A stretch of 64,000 bases of DNA, from the NCBI GenBank assembly GCA_023398815.1, contig JAEWRW010000063.1, positions 62,001 through 126,000 of the forward strand. Direction: 5' to 3'. The notes beneath the pieces were generated by a model. The model was not told the origin of the DNA and made no database searches. It was given only the letters and a program-made list of their open reading frames with translations. This DNA is from Bacillota bacterium (lineage in GTDB: Bacteria; Bacillota; Clostridia; Christensenellales; UMGS416). The position numbers and the translations under genes are program-made. The first letter of the stretch is position 1. The number at the start of each line of letters is the position of its first letter. Positions 1 through 9,489 of the stretch are shown here, piece after piece.

Positions 1-58
1 GGTCAAGGCACAGGAAGGCAGCCGCGATCTCTTTGACCTGCCTAACCAGAAACGAAAA

Positions 59-3000
59 CTATAGCGTTTCCATCACGGCAAGCAGGCTCTGGTAGCTGTC
101 CACGTCGTGGTACTTCACTCCAGTGGTGGAGATCTCGTTGAACAGCTTTTTGGCACAGGTTATTTTTGCCTGCTCGATGGGCTTGAGCTGCAAACGATCC
201 ATCGTCCCCTTGGTTTCGGCGATGAAGAAGATGTGTTTCACCGCGCCCTTCTTGAACGAGATCGCCCAGTCCGGCGAATAGTTGCCCACAGGGGTGGGGA
301 TGTAGAAGCCACGTGGGCCTCTTGGCAGCTTGGCATACACGCAAACTTCGTCGGCGACATCCAGCTCTTTTGCAAACCGCCGCTCCTCACTCTCAACCGC
401 TATCCCATCGGTAAATACAAAGTCCTGGATGGCACGTTTCGCCCGGAAGGCCTTGGCGTATTCATCGGACGCGCGGCTCATATTGAAGATGTCCTGTGAA
501 TACGGTTCCTCAGCACTCGGTGCATAGGTGATATGCTCCACCACAACCGCGGCCTTCTGCTGGTTGATGAGTTGAGACACCTTTGCGATGAATTCCTCCG
601 GGTTGGCGCGGAACATCCACAGCTTGTCGGGCTCCAGCCCGGTCAGGATCGCCGTGACCGTACGGCGGGTGAGCGTCGTCGCCTCGGCGATTTTGCCAAT
701 GAGGTCATACTCAGCAAAGCTGCTCTGGGCGCGTTCGAGGTTCCTCGTCTTGGTATGCTCCACGCTGAAGTCCGTGCCCGTCTGCTCGCCCTGGGTCACG
801 GTGTAGGACAACCGGGCGACCACCAGTTCCTTGTTGATGGCCTTGATGGATTTGCTTATCAATTCATCGCTGTGGAACGCCACGGTGTAGGCATACTTTT
901 TGTTGATGCGCTGCCAGAGTTCTTTGAAGTCCTTCCAGTTGTCGTTGATGGGGTTCTCCTTCACCTTGGTCTCGTGCCCGTCGCTCGTCATACCAGCCAG
1001 AGCAGTGGGGTCAAAGATGGCCTGCACCAGCCCATGAATGCCCTCGGCCAGCGGCGCAAGATCAAGCCGCAGCGGTGCCAATCTTCCCGCCTCGGCGTCT
1101 GCGCGGTAAGCGTCGGTCACGGCGCCATCGTCATCCACATATGCGTTGCGAATGAGATAGTTGTAAACCGCCCTTGCCTCGGCCTCCGTCATCGCATGAG
1201 GCACATCCCCCACAAGAACCGTCTTGCCCACAAAATACTCCTCGTTGACCTTGGTGGGGCGCTCATACAGGTCGGCAGCGATTTCGCGCTGCAGGCCGGC
1301 CACAAAATCGGCGTAACTCTCGCTGGCAACGACGGTCAGCAAGTTTACGCTGTGCACGAGGGAATCGCCCAGCGCTTCCTCATCCTGCCTCTCACCTGTG
1401 CTGTTGACGCACAGGCGCAGGCCGCGGCCAACCTCCTGCCGCTTTGCCGCTGCGTTGTCGGAGTGTTTGAGCGTACAGATCTGAAAGATGTTGGTGTTGT
1501 CCCAGCCCTCCCGCAGGGCGGAGTGGGAGAAGAGGAACCGCGTGGGCTCCTCGAAAGACAACAGGCGCTCCTTGTTCTTCAAAATGAGGTCGTAGGCGGA
1601 GATGTCGTCGGAATCCTCTCTGCCCCGGGCGACGGCGCTGTCCACGGCTCGGCCCTTTTTGTCCACAGAAAAATAACCCTTGTGGGTACTCGTCGCGTCG
1701 ATGCCTCGCAGGTAGGCTTGATACTCGGTGGGGAACAGCGTCAGCCGTTCGTTGAGCGCGGCGGCGTACTCCTCCTCAAAGACGCGGCCGTACTCGCCCA
1801 GCACCTCGGCGCCGGCTTCGTCATACTGTCGGTACTTGGCTACCTCGTCAATGAAGAACAACGACAGGCACTTGATGCCCTGCTCAAACAGCTTCTCCTC
1901 CTTGTCCAGGTGGGAGGCGATGGTCTCGCGAATCTGGATGCGCCGGATGTCGTTGTCATAGACGTTCCCGCAGGCCTCCCCCGCCGTGAGGCTCTCGCCG
2001 TTGGAGAACGTGACCACGCCGCGGAAGGGGTCCACCTCGGCAACGGAGATGCCACGGTACTCCTCCAGATTGTTGGAGGCGGCGTAGAGGCTGTCGCCCA
2101 CATTGAGATTGCGGGTGTCGCGCTTGATGCCGCCGCCCGCCAGCTTTACCTCAAACTCCAGGCGGGCGCGGGGCGGTTTCTTCGGGTCGAGCACGATGGC
2201 AGAGAGGTACAGGTACCGGTTGGTACCGGCAAGGTGCTTGAGGTCAAAACCCTTGACCTCGATCTTCTTCACGAGCTTTTTCTTGAAAGCGTCCAGCGCG
2301 TCCAACACATACACGAGGTTGTGGGAGGTCTTGTGCGTGGCAGAGAAGTTGAGCGAAAACAGAGGATTGAAGTTCTTCTTCAGCGCGGTCTGCGTGGCCG
2401 CACCGCCCATCTTCTGCGGCTCGTCCAGTATGATAATGGGGTGGTTGGCCTTGATGACATCAATGGGCCGGCGGGAGCCGAACTCGTCGCGCTTGGTGTA
2501 GATGACCCGGGCAGCTTCGTTGCCGCGCCGGCCCTCCACGTTCTTCTCCTCGTTCAGGGTGGTGTTGAATGCCTGCATGTTGATGATCATCACGTTGATG
2601 CCGGAGTTGTGGGAGAACTCATCAAGCTGGTGCAGGTTGGATGAGTTGTACACGAAGTACCGGGCCTTCAACCCGTAGTCCTTCATAAAGCTCTCCTGGG
2701 TGATCTCAAAGGACTTCTTCACACCCTCGCGAATGGCGACGCTGGGCACCACCACGATGAACTTGCTCCAGCCATAATTGCGGTGCAGCTCAAACATCGT
2801 TTTGATGTACACATAGGTCTTGCCCGTGCCGGTCTCCATCTCCACATCCAGCGACACGGCACCCAGGCCGGGGGCCAGCTCGCCAGAGAGCTTGATGCCG
2901 TTGGCTGCCTGCACCGCGCGGATGTTCCCCAGCAAATCCGCCCGGCTCAGCTCCACGTCGGCGTTGCGGTAGCCCGTTTCAAACTCTTCTTCCTCCACCG

Positions 3001-3157
3001 GCGCGGCAAACAGGGAGCTTTGCTTCAACACCTGCCTGCGAACGCCCGCGTCGCGGCGATAGCGTGATTCGCCATGGTTGCGCTGCCCGGCGAATACGCG
3101 CACGATGCTCTCCACGGCGTCCGTCTGGAATTGCTGCTTTTTGAATTGAAACTTCAT
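59..3157 (-). CDS. res: Type III restriction endonuclease subunit R (Res)
   Basis: Predicted ATP-dependent restriction subunit of a type III R-M system, acting on DNA with the Mod subunit encoded just upstream. The 1032-residue protein has superfamily-2 helicase motifs: Walker A METGTGKT (about 107-114), DEPQ box (245-248), SAT (272-274) and QEVGRGLRL (about 574-582). A C-terminal PD-(D/E)xK nuclease core follows, with PD at 962-963 and E-T-K at 981-983. Length and domain order fit Res. ATG at 3157 is preferred over the GTG one codon upstream because GGAAGG lies 7 bases before it; it overlaps the mod stop as ATGA, so translation is probably coupled. No frameshift or missing catalytic motif is visible. 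Confidence 0.93.
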   Translation of the reverse strand: MKFQFKKQQFQTDAVESIVRVFAGQRNHGESRYRRDAGVRRQVLKQSSLFAAPVEEEEFETGYRNADVELSRADLLGNIRAVQAANGIKLSGELAPGLGAVSLDVEMETGTGKTYVYIKTMFELHRNYGWSKFIVVVPSVAIREGVKKSFEITQESFMKDYGLKARYFVYNSSNLHQLDEFSHNSGINVMIINMQAFNTTLNEEKNVEGRRGNEAARVIYTKRDEFGSRRPIDVIKANHPIIILDEPQKMGGAATQTALKKNFNPLFSLNFSATHKTSHNLVYVLDALDAFKKKLVKKIEVKGFDLKHLAGTNRYLYLSAIVLDPKKPPRARLEFEVKLAGGGIKRDTRNLNVGDSLYAASNNLEEYRGISVAEVDPFRGVVTFSNGESLTAGEACGNVYDNDIRRIQIRETIASHLDKEEKLFEQGIKCLSLFFIDEVAKYRQYDEAGAEVLGEYGRVFEEEYAAALNERLTLFPTEYQAYLRGIDATSTHKGYFSVDKKGRAVDSAVARGREDSDDISAYDLILKNKERLLSFEEPTRFLFSHSALREGWDNTNIFQICTLKHSDNAAAKRQEVGRGLRLCVNSTGERQDEEALGDSLVHSVNLLTVVASESYADFVAGLQREIAADLYERPTKVNEEYFVGKTVLVGDVPHAMTEAEARAVYNYLIRNAYVDDDGAVTDAYRADAEAGRLAPLRLDLAPLAEGIHGLVQAIFDPTALAGMTSDGHETKVKENPINDNWKDFKELWQRINKKYAYTVAFHSDELISKSIKAINKELVVARLSYTVTQGEQTGTDFSVEHTKTRNLERAQSSFAEYDLIGKIAEATTLTRRTVTAILTGLEPDKLWMFRANPEEFIAKVSQLINQQKAAVVVEHITYAPSAEEPYSQDIFNMSRASDEYAKAFRAKRAIQDFVFTDGIAVESEERRFAKELDVADEVCVYAKLPRGPRGFYIPTPVGNYSPDWAISFKKGAVKHIFFIAETKGTMDRLQLKPIEQAKITCAKKLFNEISTTGVKYHDVDSYQSLLAVMETL

Positions 3158-5073
3158 CACAGCACCTTCCGGATCGTACTTGGGCTGTAGGTGGCGAAGA
3201 CCTGCTCGAAGTTTGTCATCGCGGCGTCGTCGGCAAAGCTGCTGTCGCGGAAGACGGCGTAGTAGGGCTTTTCCTTGGCAACCTGCGTGAGGAGGTCGGT
3301 GTCCACCCGGCCAAAGCAGGCGACGAGGTAGCTGCCATCCACGCGGAACAGCGAGCCGTCCCGCTCGATTTTAGCAGAGAGCGGGATGCCCAAATCCAAC
3401 AGCACCTGGAAGAGCAGGTCTTCCTCGGTGCGATCGGGCTTGATGTTGTCAGCGAAGCCATCGATGTTGAACTGCATCTGTGCGTACGCTTCCGGGGTAT
3501 AGTACACGTCCTTCATGTTGCTGCTGTCCAGCTTGAGCACGCGGAAACCGATGTCGAGGCCCGCGCGGTCCATTGGGCTTTCCTCCACAATCTTGCGTCC
3601 CGCCCGGCGGATGCGCTCCTTGCCGATTTCGCAGATGTTCCGGTAACCGGCCTTGTAGGCCTCGCTGGTTTCGTCCGTGACTTCCGGCAACTGCACCAGG
3701 ATGAATTTGCGGTGGCCACCGTCCTCGGCGTTGAGCTGCATGACGGCATGGGCCGTGGTGGCGGAGCCGGAGAAGAAGTCGAGGATAATGGAATCCTCAT
3801 CTGCTGCAATTTGAATCATTTTCTTTATAAGGCGTGTCGGCTTCGGTGTCGAAAAGCCAACGATTCTCAGCTTTTTCAGTTCCTCGGAGGCTCCTTGCGT
3901 ATGATTTACATCATCATAATGCCAAAGCGTCCTGTTTACTACTCCTTGATGGTCAGTCAACAGTTTCTTAAACCTTGGGTATTGTGCATTTCCGTCAACT
4001 CCCCAAAACAGCAGATTATCTCGGATATGCTCTGCACACTGTTCTTGAGAATAAGCCCATACTGCGGTCTCTTTAGGCCAGACCTCCCGTCCAGTATTCG
4101 GATTGGTGATAGGATAATAGAGATTTGGGCGCTCTCCCCTTGTTTTGTTGCAAGTGTATGTTGCCGAATTCCACGGACCTCGCGGGTCGTTATCAGGGTT
4201 CTGATAATACCTCATTTGCTTATCGGTTAAGGGCAACCGATTCGGGGACCATGAGATTTTGCTTTTTGCGTAAACCATAATGTACTCTATATCATTGCTA
4301 AAGTATTGCGCATCATTGGAAGGCGATGCTTTTTTGAACCAAGAAATCATGTCAACAAAGTTTTCTTCTCCAAATACCTCATCGCACAACTTACGAAGAT
4401 TTTGAACCTCGTTTGCATCAATACTAATGAAGATAACCCCATCATCCTTCAGTAAATCCCTCGCCACCCGCAGCCTGGGGTACATCATATTCAGCCAATC
4501 GGTATGAAACCGCCCATTGCTGTCGAGGTTCCGCTCCATGCGGTTGCCCAGTTCGTCATACTGCCTATCGCGCCTCAGGAACTCCCCGGCTTCCTCGGCA
4601 AAGTCGTCCTCATACACAAAGTCGTTGCCGGTGTTATACGGCGGGTCGATGTAAATCATCTTCACCCGGTTGAGGTACGTCTCCCGCAGCAGCTTCAGCA
4701 CGTCAAGGTTATCCCCCTCGATGTAGAGGTTCTCGGTCGTGTCGAAGTTGACGCTCTCCTCCCTGCAGGGGCGCAGCGCCGCCGCAATGGGCGCGTTGGC
4801 CAGCAGCACGCTCTTGCGCTTATCTGGCCAGGTGAACTGGTAGCGCTCCTCTCGGCCCTCCACCACCTCAGCGGAGATTTCCTGCCGCAGCACATCAAAA
4901 TCGATGGCGGGCTTGAGGATGGGCCGGGTGGTATCGTCGTTGCCGTCCCTGTCCTTGTGGTAGCCCACAATCTTCTCGGTCACAGCATTGGGGAACAGCC
5001 GGGCCAGGGCAGCAAAGTTCTCGTCCGCCAGGGACGGGGTGTGCATGGGGAGACGGTCAGGGGTATTAGGCAT
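3157..5073 (-). CDS. mod: Type III DNA adenine methyltransferase (Mod)
   Basis: Site-specific N6-adenine methyltransferase and target-recognition subunit of the R-M system. The 638 residues show catalytic motif IV DPPYNTG (143-149) before the SAM-binding motif I DFFSGSATT (about 432-440), the permuted beta-class order of type III Mod proteins. The region between them (about 250-410) is the expected target-recognition domain. DNA over roughly 3790-4500 is visibly A+T-richer than the flanks (3901-3960 has 23 G+C of 60; 3301-3360 has 41 of 60), suggesting recognition-domain exchange. ATG 5073 has AGGAGG eight bases upstream. It follows the small coiled-coil gene by 10 bases and overlaps res by 3. 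Confidence 0.95.
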   Translation of the reverse strand: MPNTPDRLPMHTPSLADENFAALARLFPNAVTEKIVGYHKDRDGNDDTTRPILKPAIDFDVLRQEISAEVVEGREERYQFTWPDKRKSVLLANAPIAAALRPCREESVNFDTTENLYIEGDNLDVLKLLRETYLNRVKMIYIDPPYNTGNDFVYEDDFAEEAGEFLRRDRQYDELGNRMERNLDSNGRFHTDWLNMMYPRLRVARDLLKDDGVIFISIDANEVQNLRKLCDEVFGEENFVDMISWFKKASPSNDAQYFSNDIEYIMVYAKSKISWSPNRLPLTDKQMRYYQNPDNDPRGPWNSATYTCNKTRGERPNLYYPITNPNTGREVWPKETAVWAYSQEQCAEHIRDNLLFWGVDGNAQYPRFKKLLTDHQGVVNRTLWHYDDVNHTQGASEELKKLRIVGFSTPKPTRLIKKMIQIAADEDSIILDFFSGSATTAHAVMQLNAEDGGHRKFILVQLPEVTDETSEAYKAGYRNICEIGKERIRRAGRKIVEESPMDRAGLDIGFRVLKLDSSNMKDVYYTPEAYAQMQFNIDGFADNIKPDRTEEDLLFQVLLDLGIPLSAKIERDGSLFRVDGSYLVACFGRVDTDLLTQVAKEKPYYAVFRDSSFADDAAMTNFEQVFATYSPSTIRKVL

Positions 5074-5083
5074 GGGAGGCCTC

Positions 5084-5533
5084 CTACTTCACATTATCAA
5101 TTAGCGGTTGTACCATCTGGTAAACGGCCATTGCGTATCCCGCCACCTTTGCGAGTGTTTCGCCGTCCTTAACAACCTGGGTGATTTTTGCCATTACCTT
5201 TGCAAAGGCAGATGCCGCATCTTCTTTGCTTTTGGCCTTTGCAATAGACAATATTTCAACGAGAATAGCTATCAATTCGTCCTGCTGCTCGTTGCTCTTA
5301 TTAATTAAGTCCACAATCGTATACAGATTGGCAGTATTACTCTCGATGGCATGAAGTGAGCGCAAGATTTCGTTTTTGTATGCTTCCCTTGCCTCTGCCG
5401 CTTCTTCCACTGCAGCATTCAACTCCCGTGTACTCGCTTCGAATTGTCGAGTAAAATCGCCAAGGTCTGGAATCTCAATTTTTGGCATTTGAATTTGAGG
5501 AATATTGATCTTGAACGATTTTAAATCACTCAT
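5084..5533 (-). CDS. Small helical coiled-coil protein of the R-M island, function unknown
   Basis: Unrecognised 149-residue protein between DUF4391 and mod. The N-terminus has an alternating proline/isoleucine pattern (INIPQIQMPKIEIPDL, residues about 8-23). A long charged, coiled-coil-prone helix follows (about 25-90) and then a more hydrophobic helical C-terminus. No catalytic motif is seen. I chose ATG 5533 rather than the upstream ATG 5554 because GGAGGAAG sits a few bases before 5533 and the start overlaps the DUF4391 stop by 8 bases, implying coupling. The gene is A+T-rich compared with neighbours (5221-5280 has 21 G+C of 60). Its position suggests an accessory or regulatory subunit; that is inference. 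Confidence 0.75.
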   Translation of the reverse strand: MSDLKSFKINIPQIQMPKIEIPDLGDFTRQFEASTRELNAAVEEAAEAREAYKNEILRSLHAIESNTANLYTIVDLINKSNEQQDELIAILVEILSIAKAKSKEDAASAFAKVMAKITQVVKDGETLAKVAGYAMAVYQMVQPLIDNVK

Positions 5534-6143
5534 TGAAATCTTCCTCCAGTTCAAGCCTCAAGCGCCTAATTTCCTCGGCCAGCTCCCACTTCCGGCGGGG
5601 CTGACGCTCGGCCATGGCCTTCTTCTCCAGCGCTGCTATCTGCCGGTTCAACCGTTCGATGCGGTCGTTCTGCCGGATGGTCTCGTCAAGGGTTTTGTCG
5701 CCGCCCCAGGCAATGCCGCCGATTTGGGCGATGAGGTTGCCCCAGATGGCGTCCAAATCCAGGCCGGTGAGCGTCAGCGCCCAGTCCTCCGCGGGGCGGC
5801 TGGCAGAAAAAAACACCTTGCCCGCGCGGCAGACAGCCTGGCGAACCTCCCCATTGCATTGCAGCGCAAACAGCATGTGCTGGCCGATGAGCCGGGAGAG
5901 CAACGCAAGGTTCCGCTTGTCACACGCGGCGGTTTTGAGTGACACCAGTATAACATAAATTGCCGCTACTTCCGCCCCAGGGGAGACGGCCATCGTCTGC
6001 GGGGAAATCTCTGCCGCGATGGTCAGCCGGGTGATCTGCTCGTCAAAGAGCTTCCGATCAGCAGGCGAGGGCTTGAATTTCTCAAACACCGCCCGCTTGG
6101 AGAGGGGCTTATTGATTTGGGTCGTTTTGGGCAATCCCAGCAT
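5526..6143 (-). CDS. DUF4391 domain protein
   Basis: 205-residue protein matching my memory of the DUF4391 family: an N-terminal MLGLPKTTQINKPLSK-type start, a central block around LLSRLIGQHMLFALQ, and a segment LTGLDLDAIWGNLIAQIG. A basic, helical C-terminus follows. Family members recur beside type III mod/res genes and large helicases, but I know of no established biochemical role. ATG 6143 has GAGGTGA just upstream, and only 4 bases separate it from the helicase stop, so it is the second gene of the operon. It may be an assembly or DNA-end-sensing subunit; this is speculative. Confidence 0.8.
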   Translation of the reverse strand: MLGLPKTTQINKPLSKRAVFEKFKPSPADRKLFDEQITRLTIAAEISPQTMAVSPGAEVAAIYVILVSLKTAACDKRNLALLSRLIGQHMLFALQCNGEVRQAVCRAGKVFFSASRPAEDWALTLTGLDLDAIWGNLIAQIGGIAWGGDKTLDETIRQNDRIERLNRQIAALEKKAMAERQPRRKWELAEEIRRLRLELEEDFNE

Positions 6144-6147
6144 GTGG

Positions 6148-9100
6148 TCACCTCACCACAACAAAGCAGACCAACTCAAAGTCGTCCAGGCCATCCACCG
6201 TGTTCTGGGCAAAGGAAATCTGCTTGCCGGAGAGGAAGCTGTCGATGGCGTTCTCCTCATTCACGTCCACGATGGAGCGCACGGCCGCTGCCAGCAAGCC
6301 CGAGTAGTGGCGCATGTCCCTGCCATCCCTGGTTTCGGCGTTGAAGGGCTGGCACAGGCTTTCGATGGGCGCAGATTGCCCCCTGCACAGCTGGCGCAGC
6401 ACATCGAGCAGCCGCTTGGGCTGCAGGTGGTTGATGTGGGTCTCGCCGTCGTCCCGCACATAGACCATGTAGAACGGGTGCAGCTGGTTCTGGTTCTCCC
6501 GGTTGATGTTGGCATTGCGGTTCTTCAGCAGGAAGATTGTGCCGGGGGGCGTGTCGGCACCGGCGGGCACCACGGTGTGCAGGCCAAAGGGGGTGGCGTC
6601 CAGCTCGCCGTGGGTCTTGACGTACTCCAGCAGATCCAGCCGGAACTCGTTGAGCCCCAGATCCATGATGGAGATACCGGTCTGCATCTCCTCAATGTCC
6701 ACAACCTCGTTCTGCAGTCGCTCCAGCTGTGCCTTGCGGTAATCAAGGTCACCCTGCTCCTCGGGGTCAATTGGGTTGTCATCGCCGGTCGCGGTCATCA
6801 CGGTGGCCTTCATGCGGGTTTCCACCCGGCCCTTAAGCTCCAGGTACTTGTCCAGGTCGATGTTGGGCCAGAAGTTCACAAGCTGGATGCTGTCGTTCCG
6901 GCTGCCGATGCGGTCGATGCGCCCAAACCGCTGGATGATGCGCACCGGGTTCCAGTGCACGTCAAAGTTGATGCACCAGTCGCAGTCTTGCAGGTTCTGA
7001 CCCTCAGAAATACAGTCCGTGGCGATAAGAATGTCAATTTCCTCAGGGTTACCGGGCATCAGCAGTTCCTTGTCCTTGGAGCGCGGCGAGAATAGCGTCA
7101 GGATGGTGTTCATGTCGTTGCGCTTGAGCCCCACCGTGGTCTTGCCATCGGTCGTACCGGTGATCATGGCGGTGTCCAGGTCAAATCGTGTCTTCACAAA
7201 CGGCGCGATGTGTCGGTACAGATACTCTGCAGTATCAGCAAACGCCGAGAAAATCAGTATCTTCCGGTTCCCAGCGTTGATGGGGTTCTCAATCTTGCGC
7301 GAAATGAGCGTCAGCAGTGTTTGCAGCTTTGCGTCATGCTCCGGGGTAATGTCACCGATCATCGAGCCCAATAGCGCCAGTGTGCGGGAATCCTGCGCGA
7401 GCTTATCACGCCAAGTCACATAATCCATGTCAGCCAGGTCGATGTCGAGCCTCTTGCTGCCGGACCAGATGAAGTCGGTGTTGCTGTCGTCGCCATCCCA
7501 ATCCGATTCGTCCATCTCCCGGGTTTGGATGACTCTTCTGCCCCCCTCGCAATAGGCATCAATGGCAGCAATCGTATCATCAATGAACCCTTTTACGTGG
7601 CCTAGGGTAATGCCAAACGACGCCACAGAGCTTTCCAAGCGCTTGAGCAGGTTGATGCTCATCAGGCGGCGCAGCCCAATCTCCCGCCCGGCACGGTCAA
7701 TGTTTGTGCCGTGGTCGACGTATTTGGCCCGTTTGCTGTCCAGCAGGAAGTCTGTCGGGATGTAGACTGCGAGCGTCAGCTCCATCAGCTGGCCGTAAAT
7801 CTCGTCGTAGTCAATGGCGGACGCAAGGTCGGAGAGTTTGGGCCGCAGGGATATGGGCGGCAGCCGGGTGGGGAATTTGCCGATGGCCGCCGTGTTGTAG
7901 AAGGTCTCGATGTGCCTGCGCGAGCGTGCGATGGTGACGCTGTCCAACAGGGTGAAGAAGTCAAAATCCAGCGAACGCAGCAGACCCTCGGTCGTGCGCT
8001 CCTCCACCTCTTGTTTACTCCAGCGGTTGAAAGCAGCTTGCGCGTTTTTAAAGATGGTGTTGATGGGCTTTTCGGTCTCCAGCTTGTCATTGATGAGCGA
8101 AGCATCGCCCTCATAGGCCAGCTCCAGCTGGTGGCGCAAATCAGAAAAGCCATTGTTCACCGGCGTTGCCGAGAGCATCAGCACCTTGGTCTTCACTCCC
8201 TTGCGAATGACCTTGTTCAAGAGCTGCAGATAGCGATTTTCCCGCCGGCTATCGTCGTTGCCCGCGTAGTCGCCTCCGTTGCGGAAGTTGTGGCTCTCGT
8301 CGATGACTACAAGGTCGTAATTGCTCCAGTTGAGCTTGGCGAGGTCGACGCTGCCCGAAAAGCCAGCCTCCCTTGTAAGATCGGTGTGATACAGCACGTC
8401 ATAACGCAGGCGGTCACCGGCAATGGGATTGTTGAGGTAATTCTCCTTGAACGTATGCCAGTTGTCGCCCAGCTTCTTTGGGCAGAGCACCAGCACGGTG
8501 CGGTTGCGCAGCTCGTAATATTTGATGACAGCCAGCGCAGTGAACGTCTTGCCCAGACCCACACTGTCGGCGAGGATGCAACCACTGAATTTTTCGAGTT
8601 TGTTGATAATCGCCAGCGCCGCGTCCTTCTGAAAGTCGTACAGCTTATTCCAAATCGTCGTGCTCTTGAACCCCGTGGCCTCGTTGGGCAGGATATCTTC
8701 GCTGATGTCGGCTAAGAATTCGTTGAAAATGTTGTATAGGGCGACAAAATAGAGGAACTCCGGTGCATTCTCGTTGTAAGCCGCAGTAATGCCTTCAAGC
8801 ACCTGCTCGGTTACATCCTGCAGGAGCGACTTATCCCCCCACACCTGGTTGAAACTGTCGAGCAGTTGACGGCTCTCGGCATGGGTGAATTTTACCGTGG
8901 GCACTGCAATGTTATTGCCGCGCTCGCACCCCAGGTCAGCGGTCGTAAAGCCGTTGATTGGAGTATAAGAACAGCCGCCATCCGCTTGCTGCACATCGAG
9001 AAAGGGGTTAATTACACCGCCGGTGACATTGGTACGGAAGCGGACCTTCTTTTTGATCCAATCGGCGCACTCGCGGGCAATAGCCTTCTGCGTCAGTTCG

Positions 9101-9378
9101 TTGCGTAGTTTGACCTCAAACTCAGTACCATACAGGGAACGCTCACGGGTAAGCCGCGGGATATAAAACTCCCGCTTTTCCTTGGGAGCCTTTTCTCGCA
9201 AGTAGGTTGGAGAAGTAAAAATAAAGCGCAGTTCTTCAATTTCGTCCAGCTGAGCTTTTAGTGCTTGGTAAGCATAGATGGAAAAGCAGGCAGCTGCAAT
9301 GGATAGTTTATCACCTTTTGAAACGGATACTTCCAAATCACCTTTTACAGTCTTATTTACGTTATCAAGAATCTGCAT
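6148..9378 (-). CDS. SNF2-type helicase, first gene of the R-M island
   Basis: 1076-residue superfamily-2 ATPase. The C-terminal two-thirds carry Walker A DSVGLGKT (about 271-278), DESH box (360-363), LSATPVNN (motif III) and QRFGRIDRIG (motif VI), the SNF2/RapA style. The first 200 residues have the layout of the degenerate phospholipase-D-like domains found on such helicases, but I see no intact HKD motif. A GTG at 9405 could add nine residues; ATG 9378 is chosen because GAGGA lies just upstream. It leads an operon with DUF4391, a small protein, mod and res, so it probably translocates on DNA during restriction. DISARM and BREX partner genes are absent. Confidence 0.9.
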   Translation of the reverse strand: MQILDNVNKTVKGDLEVSVSKGDKLSIAAACFSIYAYQALKAQLDEIEELRFIFTSPTYLREKAPKEKREFYIPRLTRERSLYGTEFEVKLRNELTQKAIARECADWIKKKVRFRTNVTGGVINPFLDVQQADGGCSYTPINGFTTADLGCERGNNIAVPTVKFTHAESRQLLDSFNQVWGDKSLLQDVTEQVLEGITAAYNENAPEFLYFVALYNIFNEFLADISEDILPNEATGFKSTTIWNKLYDFQKDAALAIINKLEKFSGCILADSVGLGKTFTALAVIKYYELRNRTVLVLCPKKLGDNWHTFKENYLNNPIAGDRLRYDVLYHTDLTREAGFSGSVDLAKLNWSNYDLVVIDESHNFRNGGDYAGNDDSRRENRYLQLLNKVIRKGVKTKVLMLSATPVNNGFSDLRHQLELAYEGDASLINDKLETEKPINTIFKNAQAAFNRWSKQEVEERTTEGLLRSLDFDFFTLLDSVTIARSRRHIETFYNTAAIGKFPTRLPPISLRPKLSDLASAIDYDEIYGQLMELTLAVYIPTDFLLDSKRAKYVDHGTNIDRAGREIGLRRLMSINLLKRLESSVASFGITLGHVKGFIDDTIAAIDAYCEGGRRVIQTREMDESDWDGDDSNTDFIWSGSKRLDIDLADMDYVTWRDKLAQDSRTLALLGSMIGDITPEHDAKLQTLLTLISRKIENPINAGNRKILIFSAFADTAEYLYRHIAPFVKTRFDLDTAMITGTTDGKTTVGLKRNDMNTILTLFSPRSKDKELLMPGNPEEIDILIATDCISEGQNLQDCDWCINFDVHWNPVRIIQRFGRIDRIGSRNDSIQLVNFWPNIDLDKYLELKGRVETRMKATVMTATGDDNPIDPEEQGDLDYRKAQLERLQNEVVDIEEMQTGISIMDLGLNEFRLDLLEYVKTHGELDATPFGLHTVVPAGADTPPGTIFLLKNRNANINRENQNQLHPFYMVYVRDDGETHINHLQPKRLLDVLRQLCRGQSAPIESLCQPFNAETRDGRDMRHYSGLLAAAVRSIVDVNEENAIDSFLSGKQISFAQNTVDGLDDFELVCFVVVR

Positions 9379-9431
9379 TTGAAAATCCTCAATTTCCGGC
9401 AACACTCAGCTTAGCAACATACGCTTTATGG

Positions 9432-9437
9432 ATTATA
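9432..9437 (-). promoter_or_regulatory. Candidate -10 element of the R-M operon
   Basis: On the minus strand a perfect TATAAT lies about 54 bases before the helicase ATG, in a strongly A+T-rich leader (9406-9475). No good -35 is seen 16-18 bases upstream, so activity may be weak or activator-dependent. Confidence 0.35.
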
Positions 9438-9489
9438 TTAGCACATTTTTGTATTTACTGTTTGGAATTATGAGCGCTCAGGCTTTATT

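Noticed and set aside
533..2644. 703-codon open frame on the plus strand across res
   Set aside because: Antisense shadow of the well-supported res gene in G+C-rich DNA; no ribosome site and no protein-family resemblance.
59..9378. DISARM or BREX assignment for the left island
   Set aside because: The characteristic drmA/drmB, pglZ or brxC-type genes are absent; Mod and Res of type III are clear.
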